From the NCBI GenBank assembly GCA_002964805.2, contig PUDQ02000080.1, positions 186,001 to 250,000 of the forward strand: a DNA stretch of 64,000 bases. Direction: 5' to 3'. This document shows, piece by piece, positions 22,368 to 34,931 of the stretch (position 1 is its first letter; each line of letters begins with the position of its first letter). Origin of the DNA: Trametes villosa (lineage: Eukaryota; Basidiomycota; Agaricomycetes; Polyporales; Polyporaceae). Below the pieces are notes generated by a model that was given only the letters and a program-made list of their open reading frames with translations, was not told the DNA's origin and ran no database searches. The position numbers were made by a program, and so were the translations under genes.

Positions 22368-25300
22368 GCCCTAGGGCGCGCCTCGCCAGACGCGCGGCGC
22401 CAGGCTCTGACGGGCGGACTTCGGGCTGGGAACCAGCGGTGGGGGCGCGCTTCTCCGGTGGGCAGTATGTCGCCTTCTCAGCCTCGCGGCTTCTCCGTCC
22501 CTTAATGCTGCGTCCTTTCCCTGTACTTCTAGCTTTGATACCACATAACAAGCCATGGATTTCTCTGCGCCGCTCCCACGGGACGGCGGGCCCTCTATAC
22601 CTGTCCGGTGCTGCCCATCGCCACCTGCAGCCGCAGCACCACCTCGGCACGCCCGCCCAGGCCTCGGCAGACGTGCTGTGCCGTGGGAGCCCGCCCCGAA
22701 GGCCCATTCCGGCTGCTGAGGCCGAGGGCGTGCTTCCCCCGCACGGGCGATCGGTAATGGAAGGCAAACCGGGGCGGGTGCAGACCGTCTTCACCTTCAC
22801 CGCCGTCCCGCACTGCACCCAGCGCGCACTTGCCCGCGGCCTCCCTGCGCGCGCAAACCCAAACTCAAGCTCACAGCTTGTGGGCGGGGCCCGATGCAGT
22901 GGATCGACGCGGGAGCTCGGGTAGGCGCCGCTCCGCCTCGAATACGCACGCAGCTCCGCCGACACCTGCTGCTTTCCCCGCGCACTCAGACTGCAGCATC
23001 AAATGGTACGAGCCTCCGCACACCGCGCGTAGCGACCCAACTACTCCCATACCCATGCCCTGCTGACCGTGGACGCGCCTCGTGGCCTGCGCTGCTACCG
23101 CGGCGATACACGCGCCCGCATTCAGAACCTGGTGATGTCAAGGGTGGCCATTCCAGGAACAACGCGCGACGCGCGCCTGCGCGCTCGGGCCTGAGGCCTG
23201 CTCCCAGCGCGAGAGGGTTCGGCGTGGGCGCCGCTCGCCCATCCCGGCGCGCGAGGGGTGGGGGCGAGGGGCGCGCGGGGGCTGATCAGGGCGCAGACGA
23301 CAACTCTAACCACCGCGAGGAAGCGAGCACACGCGAGTGCGAATGCGGGCGCGCGCTGCTCGTCCTGGATGACGTCCGCGTAGGGGGCAGCGAGGTGCGC
23401 CCCGGGCACCGATGTCATCCCCCTGGGCATCGGTGCCCGGAGCGCCCTGCGAGGCCCGTGCGGTCGTTCCCTGCCAACAGGCCTCAGCGAAGACACGAAG
23501 AGGACCTTTCCAGAACACAAAACTAAGAACTGTGTGCGCGTTCGAGATGGGCCATGGGACCGCATCCTCGCGCGCGCCGACGCACCAATCCCAGGACGCG
23601 GCCTCGCCCTTCCTCCTTCCCCCTTTCTCCCTTCCCTCCTCCTAGGGCGTCGCCTCATCTTCCCGAAGTGTGACTGCGGAGATGGGCCGCGTGCCCGGTG
23701 AGCGTTGCGGGACGTCGCTTGGCTATTGGACGTCCGCACTCAATAGCCTTTCCTTTAGGGGCGTGTCGCCTCGCAGCGGGATAGACTCCTATCTGATGTC
23801 CCTCCCGTAACGGCTGTCCGAGCGGGCTGTTCATGATCACTCGGTGCATACATCATGCGCAGCATCCTCGTTGCAGCGTTTGCGGTCATTTCGAGTGTAT
23901 GCCGGGCACTTGCCAGAGCGCCGTGACGATACTGCATCCAGTTCGTGGTATCCCGGCCTCACGGCGGTCTAGACCCCAAGACATGGGACTGTACAGCGTT
24001 CAACGTTCATCACACAAACCTATTCCAGTACGCGCCCGTTACTTTCCGACAAACACCGTCAGCGGAGCCAAGACGGCCCCGGAGAAGCAGAAATACTCCA
24101 ATGTGATTCGCGTCATGAACGCTATTTGTCGCGAACCACAGCTCCGACCGGGTGGACAAGTTAGTGTGCGAACGGAATGCCATGGTAGAGCTCAAGCTCC
24201 TCAGGCCCCCAAGCCCCCTCCCTCTACGCCTGCCTAGCCTGAGCAATGTGCGCATACATGAGGTTTGTGGAGAGTGTACTACGCCCGGTGATTGAACGGA
24301 TAATTCAATTTGAGAGGTGCTAGTAGTATTCTGATGGAGGAGATGGAGACAGCAATTCCGTAAGAGGATGACGACGCTGGCAACGAGTGGATTAAGGAGC
24401 GGCGCAGGTAGATCACAAGGGAATTCATTCGCAGCACTGAGCAATTCAAACACAAAAAATGGGGGGCAGTGAAGCTGGAGCAGTCAGCGAACGCCACGGC
24501 GAGGATACTACCAGCTCCACATGGATACCAATCTGAAGCATTTTCCTTCCGTTGAAGGTCGGCGGAGGGTCGGTCTTGCTGCGATCTTACTTGAAGCCCT
24601 GCGGTACCGGAGCCAAGTACTGTGCAGTGTTGAATGACGGCAAGGTGGTGCGAGTACGCACCTATGACCTCTTGGAGCTCATCTCCGGCCGTTGAAAAGC
24701 CGATGCTGCCAGGATAGCTCGATAGTGAAGGGTAGACGTTGACAAGCCATGACGGTGTTGACAGCGTCGGGGTTGTTGAGTCAATGTAGACGTCGAGAGA
24801 AATTTGCCCGAAGCCACCGCATTCAGTGCACAGGACAGCCAGGCGTCCTATACGAGACGTGCCAAGAGAGAGCGGAGAGCGACCGTCGGTGAGGGGGGGG
24901 GAGAGACGGGGGGCGGGCAGCAAGCGTTGTGATAGCCTCCGAGGTATCCGTGGAGTTGAACGATGCGCTCCCACGCGGGACAGAGTACGAAGAGGTGGGA
25001 TAGAAGACAGGGACGACGCTGCTGAGGCACCCGAAGAGAGAACACAGCGCTTCCCATCGCAGCCTGTAGTGATAGACATGGTCACATACGTATAACATCG
25101 TTGTACCTCGACGTACCTCGTCGTGTGTACCCATGATATCATCGTTGGTGTGGAGCACAAACGGGGGAATCACGGACATATGTTTGTTTTCGTCCTGAGC
25201 CTTGCAGTCGGGTCTACACATTGCGCGGCGGCCGTCGTAGGGGGTGAGGGCAACTTGCAGAAACAGCAAGGGAGAGCGTTGAATGATATCCAGATGACAT

Positions 25301-25432
25301 ATTCCGGGCGGAGGCTCCGGCAAGACGAGAGGATGCTTGGTATGTCGAGCTATTCACGTAGTAGAAATTCACATTCAGTTGTCCAATGTGTCCGGGAGCC
25401 GGAATGGTACCCACTCAAAACTCAGGATACTA
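22368..25432. other. GC-rich then AT-richer stretch without a supported gene
   Basis: From 22368 to about 23700 the DNA is very GC-rich, so long open frames appear on both strands by composition; none has a recognisable domain. From 23700 to 25432 GC falls. Several minus-strand frames at 25320-24280 could be exons of an unidentified gene starting near 25981, but I could not join them reliably. Confidence 0.3.
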
Positions 25433-25981
25433 TCATGCGCGACCTATACTCGGCGTCACCTTACAGACGATCAAACTCACGAACGACGCACAGAGGGTAT
25501 CTGGAAGATAACATGGATAAGTTGATGACGCGAGGGAAGAGACCCGTACCTGACTGGCAGGGGTGTTTCGTGCAAGTTGTGGTAGCGAGCGGGCGGTGTT
25601 ACACTGCACGCTAATTTCAGGAGGAAGACGAGGATGAGTTAGTATCTGCAGACGATTCTCGGTGCTCCTGCGTTTGAAGATTGATGGCAGAGTCAAAGGT
25701 TCGATGACTCGCTGGGTAGTCCCTCTATAAGTACTCGAAGCACCGATGGGGGCTTCGGCCGCAACACTCCCCTGTGGAGTATGCGATATGTCACCAGTAA
25801 AACGATGCTCGGATGATCTGTAGTGAGTATCAACATGGGGAAGGGTGAGCTCGCAATAATCGCAGACGCACCAGAGCTCGCCGCCGGAGAAGTGTACTGT
25901 GAGAAGAGGTTTCTTGACAAACGCACGAGCGTTTGACGGTGGTAGCACTTCGTCTTCGCTCAACGCTCGTATTCCGTACAT
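25433..25981 (-). CDS. Possible start of an unidentified gene
   Basis: An ATG at 25981 opens a 182-codon frame. The first 60 residues contain a Cys/His cluster (WCVCDYCELTLPHVDTHYR) that superficially resembles a zinc-binding motif. The part encoding this cluster also has GTCTGC...CTCACTACAG ends and could be a 50 nt intron, so the motif may be false. Later residues (ILTHPRLPPEI) recall the first strand of an F-box but are too short to call. I do not recognise the protein, and the downstream exon structure is unresolved. Confidence 0.2.
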   Translation of the reverse strand: MYGIRALSEDEVLPPSNARAFVKKPLLTVHFSGGELWCVCDYCELTLPHVDTHYRSSEHRFTGDISHTPQGSVAAEAPIGASSTYRGTTQRVIEPLTLPSIFKRRSTENRLQILTHPRLPPEISVQCNTARSLPQLARNTPASQVRVSSLASSTYPCYLPDTLCASFVSLIVCKVTPSIGRA

Positions 25982-26441
25982 GACAATATTCGTGAACGTA
26001 GACTCGCATTTTAAGACATGGACGAGAGCAAATGCGACGAACCGCAGAAAACCCGAACCACTCCTCTGGATGTGACGAACACCACGTCACAAAGCCCACA
26101 ACCACGACACCTGCCTTTCCTGGGCACCCGCCTCGGCGCCGCACTGCACCCTCGCGACCCACACACGTCCATGACAGATCCCCGCGGCCCGATACGCGCG
26201 TCGACACTAACACGGCGATATCGGCGTGCGGCGGCGCGGTGGCGTTAGACATACGAACGTTCCAAGTTGAAGTTGGCCGGTGGCAGGTAGCTGTAGTGTA
26301 CACGGTGACTAATCCAAGAGGGGGCGGCGCTAGCATAGTAAACGATAACAGACAGATCCAGACAAACAAGCTCAGCACGCACGGAACGCAACGCGGACAA
26401 ATCGGTACTCAAGCTTCGGGGCTCAGGGTCCAGGGGCGGAA
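25982..26441. other. Intergenic, no gene seen
   Basis: Between the possible gene at 25981 and the 3' end of prenylcysteine oxidase at 26442. Open frames on both strands are uninformative. Confidence 0.45.
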
Positions 26442-28434
26442 TCAGCAGTCCCATCCGAGCACGAACTCGGCGCTCTCGGCTCGCAAGGGGGTGGCGTCGT
26501 CGAGGGAATCGGCGGCCGATGGCTTGCAGAGGGCCGCGTTGTACTGCTCTTGCAGGAGCAGGTCGACGACGTTCCGAGCTGCGATCGTCTCGGTCTCCAT
26601 GGTCGATATCAGCCTAAGGAGATTATGTTAGTATGGTCAGCCAGGGGCCTAGGGACGTCACTTACGGCTCAAACGCGTTAACGTAGTACAGCCCCTCCGC
26701 AAGCTTCACAGGCGGGAAGTCCGTCGTAGGCGGCAGAACCGGGTACGCATCCCACTCCTTCCGGAGCACCCACCCCACGTTACCCTCGAACACCTGGTCG
26801 AGCCACTCGTCCTCCAGTCGCTTCTTCGAGAAGATCTTCACGACCCACTCCTTCTCTCCAAACACGTTCACGCGCTCCTCGCCGTCCTTGCCACGCACAG
26901 ACCCGTGGTACGTGAGCGAGTTGAACTCGGGCTCGGCCCCGCCGCGCTGGCGCACGCCCTCGTATGTCGTGAGCACGCTAGTAGGCGCCTTGGCACCCGA
27001 CGCCAGGTTGAAGTACGTTGCGTTCGGCGTCGGGGAGGATGTGCTGAGGAGCGTGACGTGGAGGCGGACGTAGGGCTGCTCTGGGACTGGTGCGAGTGAG
27101 CCCTTGAAGTCGATCTTCGTCTGATGGAAGGGCGCAGCGAGGATGACGGAGCGGTACACGCGAGGCTGCTTGAACGCAGACGAGTCGATGACCCAAGGTC
27201 TGGATTGGTGGAACTGCGAAATGGACTTGACCTAGGAAGGGCTTGGTTAGGGTGAGAACCCAACAGAGATAAGAGGACCCACAGTGGTGTTGAGATACAC
27301 CGACGCGTTCGAGCTAGCGATGAAATGCTCGAAGATCCGGAAGTTACCTCCCTTCACGCTCGTAGCGCCGGACGCAGCCAGGGAGCAAAGGCCCTCCAGG
27401 GCATGAATCTTGTCCGCATTCTGCATTGCTGTCAGTCATACGCAACTTGCGAAACAGTAAGTCTCGCTTACTTGCCCATAGTTGACACGAGTAGCCGCCT
27501 CAACCAGCTCCCGTGTCCAGCGCCTGTTGATCCCTTGCAGGTCGAAGTACTCCGCCGCTGTTTGCGCAGTAACATCCTGCCAGCCCAGATCCGAGACTGC
27601 CGAGGAGATGTTTGACCATCGTGGAGATTGAGAGCTGTACAGCCCTTCGAAGATGCCCACCATTTCCGAGACGCTGTACATAAGTGAGCAACATCACACT
27701 CCTAGCGGGGGCATGTCAAGACTCACAGCTGCTGCGTCTTGGTAGGTGCCTTGTACCCATACCGCCACAGAATTTTGACCTTGTTCAGCCAGTCGCTGAA
27801 GAAGCTTCCACCACTTGTCTGGAATTCGGGTAATGAGCACCTCCGGGACATGCAGCATATTTGGCTAGCGTACCGTCAATACGAACTCATGCCCATCCCA
27901 AATCCCCATGGTGTCCGCGCCATCGTCCTGCTTCTCGAAGTCTATGCGCTCAAGGCCAAACTCGTCGACCGCGCGCCACAGGTTCTTGTTGACCTTCACG
28001 AAGATAGACGCTCCGAGTTCGACGGGCTCAAGGTTTTCGTCCCCATACGGGAACACCGTGGTGCTTCCTACACAGCTCAAACTCAGCACGCCACCCTCCA
28101 GTTCATCGCGAGTTCAGACGCGTCAAAGGGGTCGAGTCCGCAGATTGGGGTACTCACGTCCACCAATGTACGGGTTCTTGTCGTACACATCCACCTCCAC
28201 CTCCAACCCATACCGTTCCTTCGCCTTCGCAATCCAAAACGCTGCAGACGAGCCTCCCGCGCCCGCGCCAATGATAGCAACACGGTTCGGGACCACCACC
28301 TCCGTCTCCGCGCCCGGGAGCGCCGCGAGCGGTTCCTGCGAGCCGCCCCAGAACGGCAGCTTGAACGGCAGCTGCCAGGCATACGCGGGGAAGAGCACGG
28401 CGGTCGTCGCCAGCAGCAAAGCAGGAGACTTCAT
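26442..28434 (-). CDS. Prenylcysteine oxidase/lyase (PCYOX family, FAD-dependent)
   Basis: Flavoenzyme that cleaves the thioether bond of farnesyl- or geranylgeranyl-cysteine left after turnover of prenylated proteins; usually lysosomal/vacuolar or secretory. It starts with a signal peptide (MKSPALLLATTAVLFPAYA). The FAD-binding Rossmann motif is VAIIGAGAGGSSAAFWIAKA, followed by VDVYDKNPYIGG and GASIFVKVNKNLWRAVDEFG. A middle region (GWQDVTAQTAAEYFDLQGIN, TRELVEAATRVNYGQ, HALEGLCSLAASGATSVKGG) matches the family's substrate domain, then VYRSVILAAPFHQTKIDF and WDAYPVLPPTTDFPPVKL. The last exon ends ESAEFVLGWDC with TGA at 26442-26444. About eight introns; roughly 550 residues, a normal length. 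The start is the first ATG, opening directly into the signal peptide. It diverges from a NOPCHAP1-like gene 438 bp away. Confidence 0.88.
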
Positions 28435-28872
28435 GTTGTCGAGGACGTCGCGGGGAACGTCGTGGTCGTGGTCGCGGTCAAGGAGCGTTCTCGGCGTCGA
28501 GACTGCTAATGTTGATGAGATCTCTCTTGTTGCCGCGGTCTAGTCCCGACATAGCGCTGAATGCTTCCGGCCGTTCCGCTATCCCCACGACATACACCGC
28601 CGTCTGAGCACTTGCATAGCATCGATAATACGCCTTCCAGGGAGCTGTTGACGATGGCACAATCCCAGGGGCGAGTCGCGACGACGAACAAGACGGCGGC
28701 GAGATTGCGGGGTAGCCGGGGACGCGGCCCGACGGCCCGCTCCCATCCGTAACGATCGGTATGGGCGCTTGAAGTTATGGGGCGTCGAGGTTTCTTCAGC
28801 TTGAGCTGCTTTTCTGTCTGCACCTCTCGCTTTGTCGTTCTTCAGTCTTCTGAGAGCTCCGCGCTTGTCGAA
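28435..28872. promoter_or_regulatory. Shared divergent promoter region
   Basis: 438 bp between the starts of prenylcysteine oxidase (28434, minus) and the NOPCHAP1-like gene (28873, plus). No clear TATA box on either strand. An upstream in-frame ATG at 28777 exists for the plus gene, but the reading frame from it looks non-conserved. Confidence 0.45.
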
Positions 28873-29750
28873 ATGGACGGGGGAAGCCAGAAAGAGCCAC
28901 AGCGCGCCACGGAAGTGCTGGAAATCGAGGACGAGGAGGAGCGTCAAGCACGCATGCGTGAGTTCGCAAGTTTGCTACATGGCTCGCCTGCATGCGTCCT
29001 GCTCACGCCCTACTTGCGTTCAGACAGCTTACTAGCAAGGTTGAATGCTACATCACCCAACTCAAGTGATGGCGTCCCCGTCCCCACCCGTCCATTCGGC
29101 ATTGGAGACCGGAGTACACTCCCAGTAGGCCCTCCATTGGAACGTCAGTCCTGCCTCCCTCCATTCAGCCCGTACACCGTCTGCCCATTCTAACAGTGTT
29201 CGAATACCACACACAGTCCTCTCTAGGATACAAGCCTTTCTTCCGGAGCTTGCTGCGTCTAACGCGGACCTCCTCCGAAGAGCACGCGAGAACCCGGAGA
29301 GCGTGGACATCGAGAACGTCGGTGAAGACCAAGAACAGTACATCGAAATGGTATGCCTCCCTCACGAGCTTCGTTGGCCTTTGAGCATTCCCTAATAGGC
29401 ATGTGTAAAAGAACCTTGGTGTTGGCGTCTTCGACCACAACGGCGAACTCCCTGCGGGCATCCCGGTCGCCGATGTCGACCTTGACGCCGCCATGGACGA
29501 TTCCGACTCGAGCTCCGAATCTGGGGACGACTCAAGCGACTCTTCTTCAGACTCGAGTTCCGAGGACGACTCATCCTCGGGCTCGGAGTCCGCCTCGGAC
29601 TGTGACATGGACATCGCGGTTTCTTCAGGTCAGGAGAAGAGGGCGCGGCCCAAGAAACCGCTCCCGAAGCGTGTGGCATCTACCGCAGGTCAAAGGCCAG
29701 GCATCGTGGTTCTTTCAGAGACGACAGAAGACCCATCCCCTACAAAATGA
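28873..29750 (+). CDS. NOPCHAP1-like (DUF4598) small acidic protein
   Basis: Homolog of the snoRNP assembly cofactor family NOPCHAP1/C12orf45 (DUF4598), expected in the nucleus. Exon 1 starts MDGGSQKEPQRATEVLEIED and ends EERQARM at a GTGAGT donor (28957). A small exon encodes SLLAR, then after an intron with donor at about 29040 the family core follows: IQAFLPELAASNADLL, ENPESVDIENVGEDQEQYIEM, and after another intron NLGVGVFDHN. These joins restore one frame without stops and recover the family pattern, which is why I prefer them to longer unspliced frames. The C-terminal half is a Ser/Asp/Glu-rich acidic tract and a basic KKPLPKR stretch, probably disordered with a nuclear signal. It stops at 29750; about 165-190 residues. 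A poly(A) signal follows within four bases. Confidence 0.72.
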
Positions 29751-29753
29751 CCG

Positions 29754-29759
29754 AATAAA
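29754..29759 (+). terminator. Poly(A) signal AATAAA
   Basis: A perfect AATAAA begins four bases after the stop codon of the NOPCHAP1-like gene, implying a very short 3' UTR in this tight convergent pair (246 bp between stops). Confidence 0.5.
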
Positions 29760-29995
29760 ACTCATTCCTCGTCCGCTCTGTCTTGTGTTGTGTCGGGGAT
29801 TATGTTGGTCACAGTGTACAGCTGAATCCTTAAAGGCGCAGAGCTCGAAAGGTAATGTTACACGTTTAACCGACAACCCACAATTGAGATACACAGCAGC
29901 CTGAACGCCCAATCCACATCAAATAGCCTGCACGGTTTGGTCCTAGAGTGTTTCTACCGAAGTACTCCTTTCTCTTCTAGCGCCTGTCCTGCAAC

Positions 29996-32102
29996 TCACA
30001 AACCAAGCGCAGTCACCAACGCGGGGAAGTTGGGGGTGCCGAGTCCAGTCACCTGCACGACAAACACACCGTTAGCAAAGTACTCCGCTGCTGCAAACCT
30101 CTCCAAAACTCACCGGGTCCCACCCCACACGCGCCGGGAACCCATTCGTGTTGCAGCCCGGGTTATTCCCGCTCGTAATATCGTTGAACACCGCCGTGCC
30201 CTTCGCCGAGTACAAGAACGGGTTCAAGAACCCGAGCGGCGGCTTGTTCTGCTGCGCCGCGAGGTCGTTCAGCAGCGCGATCATCGACGCGACGATCGGC
30301 GTCGAGCAGCTCGTGCCCGCGACCTGCCCCTGCTGCCCGCTGAGCACGATCACCACGTTCTCGCCCTGCGCCGCGATGTCCGGGAAGCCGCGCCCGCTTG
30401 GGTTGAACTTCCCCGCGTTCGTGCTCCCGAGCGCACTCAGGTACTGCGAGACCGCTGCGGCCTGGTACGACGGCTGCGCGAACACCTCCGAGAAGCCGCC
30501 GCTTGAGAAGCTCGCGCCGACCTCGGGCGAGATGTCGGTCGTCGCGCCCACGGAGGTGAGGCTGTGGTACTCGTGAGGATGTCTACGAGCATCGATCAGG
30601 GATATGGACACTCACAATGGACAGCCGGACGGGAATGTGGGGACAAAGTTCGTGCACCTCTGGCTCTGTGAGCCGGACACGCCGCCGTCCCCAGAGGAGA
30701 ACAAGATGGACGTGCCGCGCGCACCGAGCTGTGCGTACGCGCTGCAGAGGTTGCTACGACGTACGGGAATCAGCCTTCCAGGCACATGGGTGAGCGCACG
30801 GGCGGACGTACTTCGCGAGGTTTGCAGGGACCTCATTCTCGTTCCCGCCGTAGCTCGTCGACAGAACCTGTGGGGGGTTACTCTCGGCGAGTAGCGCGCT
30901 TATGATGTCCAGGAAACCGCTGAGGTCGCCGTCCTGGTTTTGATCTCCGACGGAAATGAAGAACGTCGGGACGTTGGTGGCGAGGCCGATGGTGTATTGC
31001 GTATCCAAATCCTATGCTTCGTCAGTCCTCGCGCTAATCCGTCGTACCGAGTCCCGACACTCACGGCCTCGATCCCAGCCTCCGATAGGACTTGAGGGTT
31101 TGAGCCGCCGTCAAGGGTGACTAGTCCAAACCCTGTATTCGGCGACACGTCCGGACGGAAGTTGCTCAAGAAACTCTGCGCAAATCGACATCAGTCAGTC
31201 TTCGTCTGCAGTCCACGGCCACAGCACCTACGTGGAGGTCCGCCTGGTTTGCAAACTGGTTCAAGAACCCGCTCACCCCCAGCGTGTTGGTCTTCACCTG
31301 CGCCGGGGCGCTCGGGATCCCATACAGTGCCTGCAGACAAGCGGGCGTGATCTGTGACTGGCAGCTAGCAGGGACTGTAAGGTTCGAGGTGGCGTTGAGC
31401 GCGCCCGCACGTTTCTCCTTGACAGGGGTGAAAGTGAGCTTGGGCTGCACGAGCGGCTGGGCGAAGCTGCGGCTCTGTCAGACAACTCTCTTCCTCGAAT
31501 AGGCACGGCCGGGCGACATACGTAGTGGTAGGATGAACGAGGTCGATGTGTCCCTTCAAGTCGGCAGGGATGGAGTAAGCGAGGGTGCGGATGGACGTCC
31601 GGCCCGAAGAGGTATGGTTGAACACGGTGAACGTGGTGTCGAGCAACTCGTTGGCCTTGCTAACCGGAACGGAAAAGCTAAGCCAGTCGCCCGCAGGGGA
31701 AGTTGTGGTCGCCTCGATATTGTTCTCCTTCAGCCACGCGTTGACGGCGGCCACACTCTCCGGCTTCGGCGCCACAAGAGCCTCGACCTAGGGAAACTGA
31801 GTAAGGGGAGGAGGTGGCTGACAGAGAGAGAGGTCATTTACCTGCTCCTTGCTGAGATGTTTACCGTACGAGGGGCTGTCGGGGGTGCTAACGTCCATCA
31901 GCGCCTTCTCAAGGGCGGGGAAGTTGCCTTGAACGAGGGCGAGACGCAAGTTGAGGACTGTGTCAGGCGGTGCGGGGCCGACCTCCTTGAAGGCCGACGG
32001 GATGCTCTCCCTCGACTCGTGCACCTGCATGCTGCGGGCAGTCGGCTTCGCATATGCGCCACCGACCAAGAGAGCGGACAAGAGAGCGGGAGAGAACTTC
32101 AT
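29996..32102 (-). CDS. Sedolisin / tripeptidyl peptidase (family S53), secreted
   Basis: Secreted acidic serine protease that removes tripeptides from protein N-termini. The signal peptide is MKFSPALLSALLVGGAYA. A pro-kumamolisin activation domain follows (FKEVGPAPPDTVLNLRLAL, MDVSTPDSPSYGKHLSKEQ, NAWLKENNIEATTTSPAGDW). The catalytic domain has QALYGIPSAPAQ, FLNQFANQADLH, then the Glu/Asp pair in SEAGIEA joined to DLDTQYTIGLA, TFFISVGDQNQ, STSYGGNENEVP, LFSSGDGGVSG, FVPTFPSGCP, SVGATTDISPEVG and nucleophile AGTSCSTPIVASMIALLND. The C-terminal Ca-binding site is FNDITSGNNPGCNTNGF, ending GWDP joined to VTGLGTPNF. TGA at 29996-29998; about 570 residues, typical for the family. Seven or more short introns. 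A TATA box lies about 60 bp upstream. Confidence 0.9.
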
Positions 32103-32159
32103 GGTGAGCTGAGTCAGAGACGTCCAGCTCGTGCCGCAGCTGCCTTACGACCTCCGTGT

Positions 32160-32165
32160 TTTATA
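32160..32165 (-). promoter_or_regulatory. TATA box of the sedolisin gene
   Basis: TATAAA on the minus strand, about 60 bp upstream of the ATG at 32102. Confidence 0.5.
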
Positions 32166-34931
32166 CCGATCGCCGCGAAGACTGGTATGCCTGGCCGCTG
32201 CTCGGTGTCTCCAGGGGCGAGAGATGCATGGGATGGCCGGGCGCAGCCCCATCGCGGGTCGAACCAAGGAAGACGAAGATCGCGAGGAAATAGCTCACAA
32301 TTCCCGGAGGGCAGCAGTTGTGGGAGGGTTGTATGCGGCGAAGCAAGTTCCGCCCCAGCCGTCTGTCCATCTGGAGGGTCTTGATGAACTAAGAAGGAAG
32401 GCACTGATAAGTGAGGTGTTATGTCAACAGGCGATGAGACCGGCTTTCTGCCTCTCACCGGATCGGAGTTCAGGCGAAACGATGCGTGTTGAGCAGGTCT
32501 TCCGCAACTGTAGGGTCAGCAGACTGGAAAAGGGGGCTATAAACGTGTGTGCTGCAAAGATATAACAGTTTTCATGCGAAACCCCGGCCGGGGCGCCCAA
32601 AGAAGAACCGGTGGGCCAGTCGAAGTCGGAAGATCGGTCGGAGAAGCTACATGCTGACGGACGCCAACACGAAGGATCTCTCGGCATTGGATGCAACAAT
32701 ATCTATAGAAAGAGCCTGTATGCTGCCAAAGATGCGATCCCTATACATGCCCACTGGACTGATTGTAACAGACTCGAACGGCGCCTGCTGCGGCGCGACC
32801 TTGCTCGTCAGATCGCTGACTGTATTGGCGGCGGGCGCGAAAACACGAATGTCGCGCGTCGTGCCCGCCTGGAGCCTGAGGGGGTCGATTGAGAGCGTCC
32901 GGAGTTCATTCAGTTTTGCATATATCTTCTTAGTTTCCTCATATTCGTAATCGCCAGGACGGCGCGCAGGGGACCCTGTAGCAGATTTTGTGCAGAATTT
33001 GGTCAGTCGAATCCCATTCCTTTAACCTGCCGTTGCACGCAACCGGGCATGGCATGCGAAAAGGGCAGGGTCTGAGCGCAAAACGGCCGAAATTATGGCT
33101 ATGCGGGACAGCTAGAAATCATGTTCCCATGTGGGAAGACGACCATCGAAAACCCCGCAGAAACACAATCAATTTTGAGCGTGAGGTCAAAGTCTGTAGC
33201 ATGAACTGAGTACTCACCGACAATTTGAGGCCGTTTTGTCACCGTCAATGTCTGCGTACGAATAAAAATATGAGGTCGCGATGGTTTGTTAGCTCGCGAG
33301 CAGGAGGAAGACGCAGAAACACTGCGCGCAAGCCCGCCACCAGTACTGGCCCGCCACAGCCTGGCAGTGGAAGAGCCGCGGCCTGAGCCGCCCTGATCAT
33401 GAGCTACCGCGAAGCTCTTGGGAATTTGCACGTATTCTAATCAGAGCGCGTATACCGCGTCAATCCTGGATTTTACTTGCGCAGTACTCGCGAGAAATTC
33501 AAGATGTGCGTCAGCGCGCGTCCTTGAAGCTTGACTCCTTGCACGTCTGGGCCGGGACGCGCGTTCGGCGTGCGCGCATCTGATATGGGTTGCTGAGCGG
33601 CCCGCCAGGCCCCGAGAAGACCCTCGGAATGGCCCATTTTCTTAAAGTGGGAGTGGAAGGTTTGATCGTCCATGAACGAGGGGGTAAAGCCTTGCTCTGA
33701 CGAGCAAGGGACATGAGGGGACGCTGAAGCGCGTGATCAGTCTGGTAGGATTCTGCACACTAGGCGCAGGACGCGCGTTAGGAAGGATCCCGCCATTCAT
33801 AACATAGCTGAGAAGCGTGCGAGATGCTCATTGCCCCACAGGTGTCGGGTTGGCTGAGCTCGTGTCACGGCCAAGCCGGGGGTGTCCGTGCGAGTTAGTT
33901 GCGGCGTTTGTATTCTTGCTCCTTGGACAAATACGTCTTGCCGCACTCGGTGTCCAGTGAGGGCGTAGAAGAACAAGCGGCAGTCTCCTGCTAGATACAT
34001 GCGTCGTGTGTCGGGCCTATGAGGGTCGCAGCAGGAGGGTTACTTCGCGCGCACAAGGCAGGTTGCCGCCGAGTGTACCATGCGAAAGCAGCTGCATGAA
34101 TTGGCAGAATGTTTTGCCACCTGAGTTATCCACCAAATTAGCTCCGTTCATGATTTTCCAGTGTTATGCTTACTACACTCTTTGCTCCTTCTTTGAAGGA
34201 AAACTCGGGAGTATCCTAAGAACGCACGGACGTCGTGAACGGAGTGCAAGATCAACTTAGACAATCCACGCCAGCCAGGCGCTGCCACACTGCTTACTTG
34301 TCGGCAATGTCCGCCTGTCCCAATTTGGCAGGCGCTCAAGTTCAGCACAGGCCACTGCTCCTTGGTGGACTGAAGACCGTCTCACTATCACCACTACGCT
34401 TCTGTAGGATAAGCGTGGCTCAATGTCGCCCAATGGTCGTACATGCTCAGCAGCCTGTAGTATTGCCCCGAATGAGGTATTCAACTTACTTTATTCGTAT
34501 CATGACTGGCACGGCGGTCATCATACGCACACGCCAAGTGGTCCCAACCATCACTCTGCGGAACATTCTATGTGGCATATCAGTCAATGCTGGGAGTCCA
34601 TCTCATGGCGTTAAAAAGAGCGCGGGCATGCATTGTCACCACGGACGCCCGAGCTGCCTACTCTGCAAGTCCCCGCCGCTGAATATCGCGACCAAGCACA
34701 CCAGGGAACCGCCGCCGGCGTTCCTAAGCCGCTGAGTATGAGTAACGTCGTATGTTTATAGCACCCGGAGGACCCATGGACGATGCGACTGAACCGACTT
34801 AGCGATGAAGAACGCCGGACGCCGGAGAGGCGGCGCATATACTGCGCAACAATCCCACAATGGGCAAAATACCCGATCCGGAGCGCACGGCACACGCGAA
34901 CATGGGAAGTACACAACCCGCCAAGGCGGAA
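32166..34931. other. Long intergenic stretch, no supported gene
   Basis: About 2.8 kb with only short open frames on both strands (longest 166 codons at 34235-34735), none with recognisable domains or consistent splice structure. No terminal inverted repeats or transposase motifs were noticed. Confidence 0.45.

Noticed and set aside
22040..23739. Several 200-290 codon frames on both strands
   Set aside because: Very GC-rich DNA has few stop codons. The frames overlap each other, lack domains, and the first overlaps real Bem46 exons in another phase.
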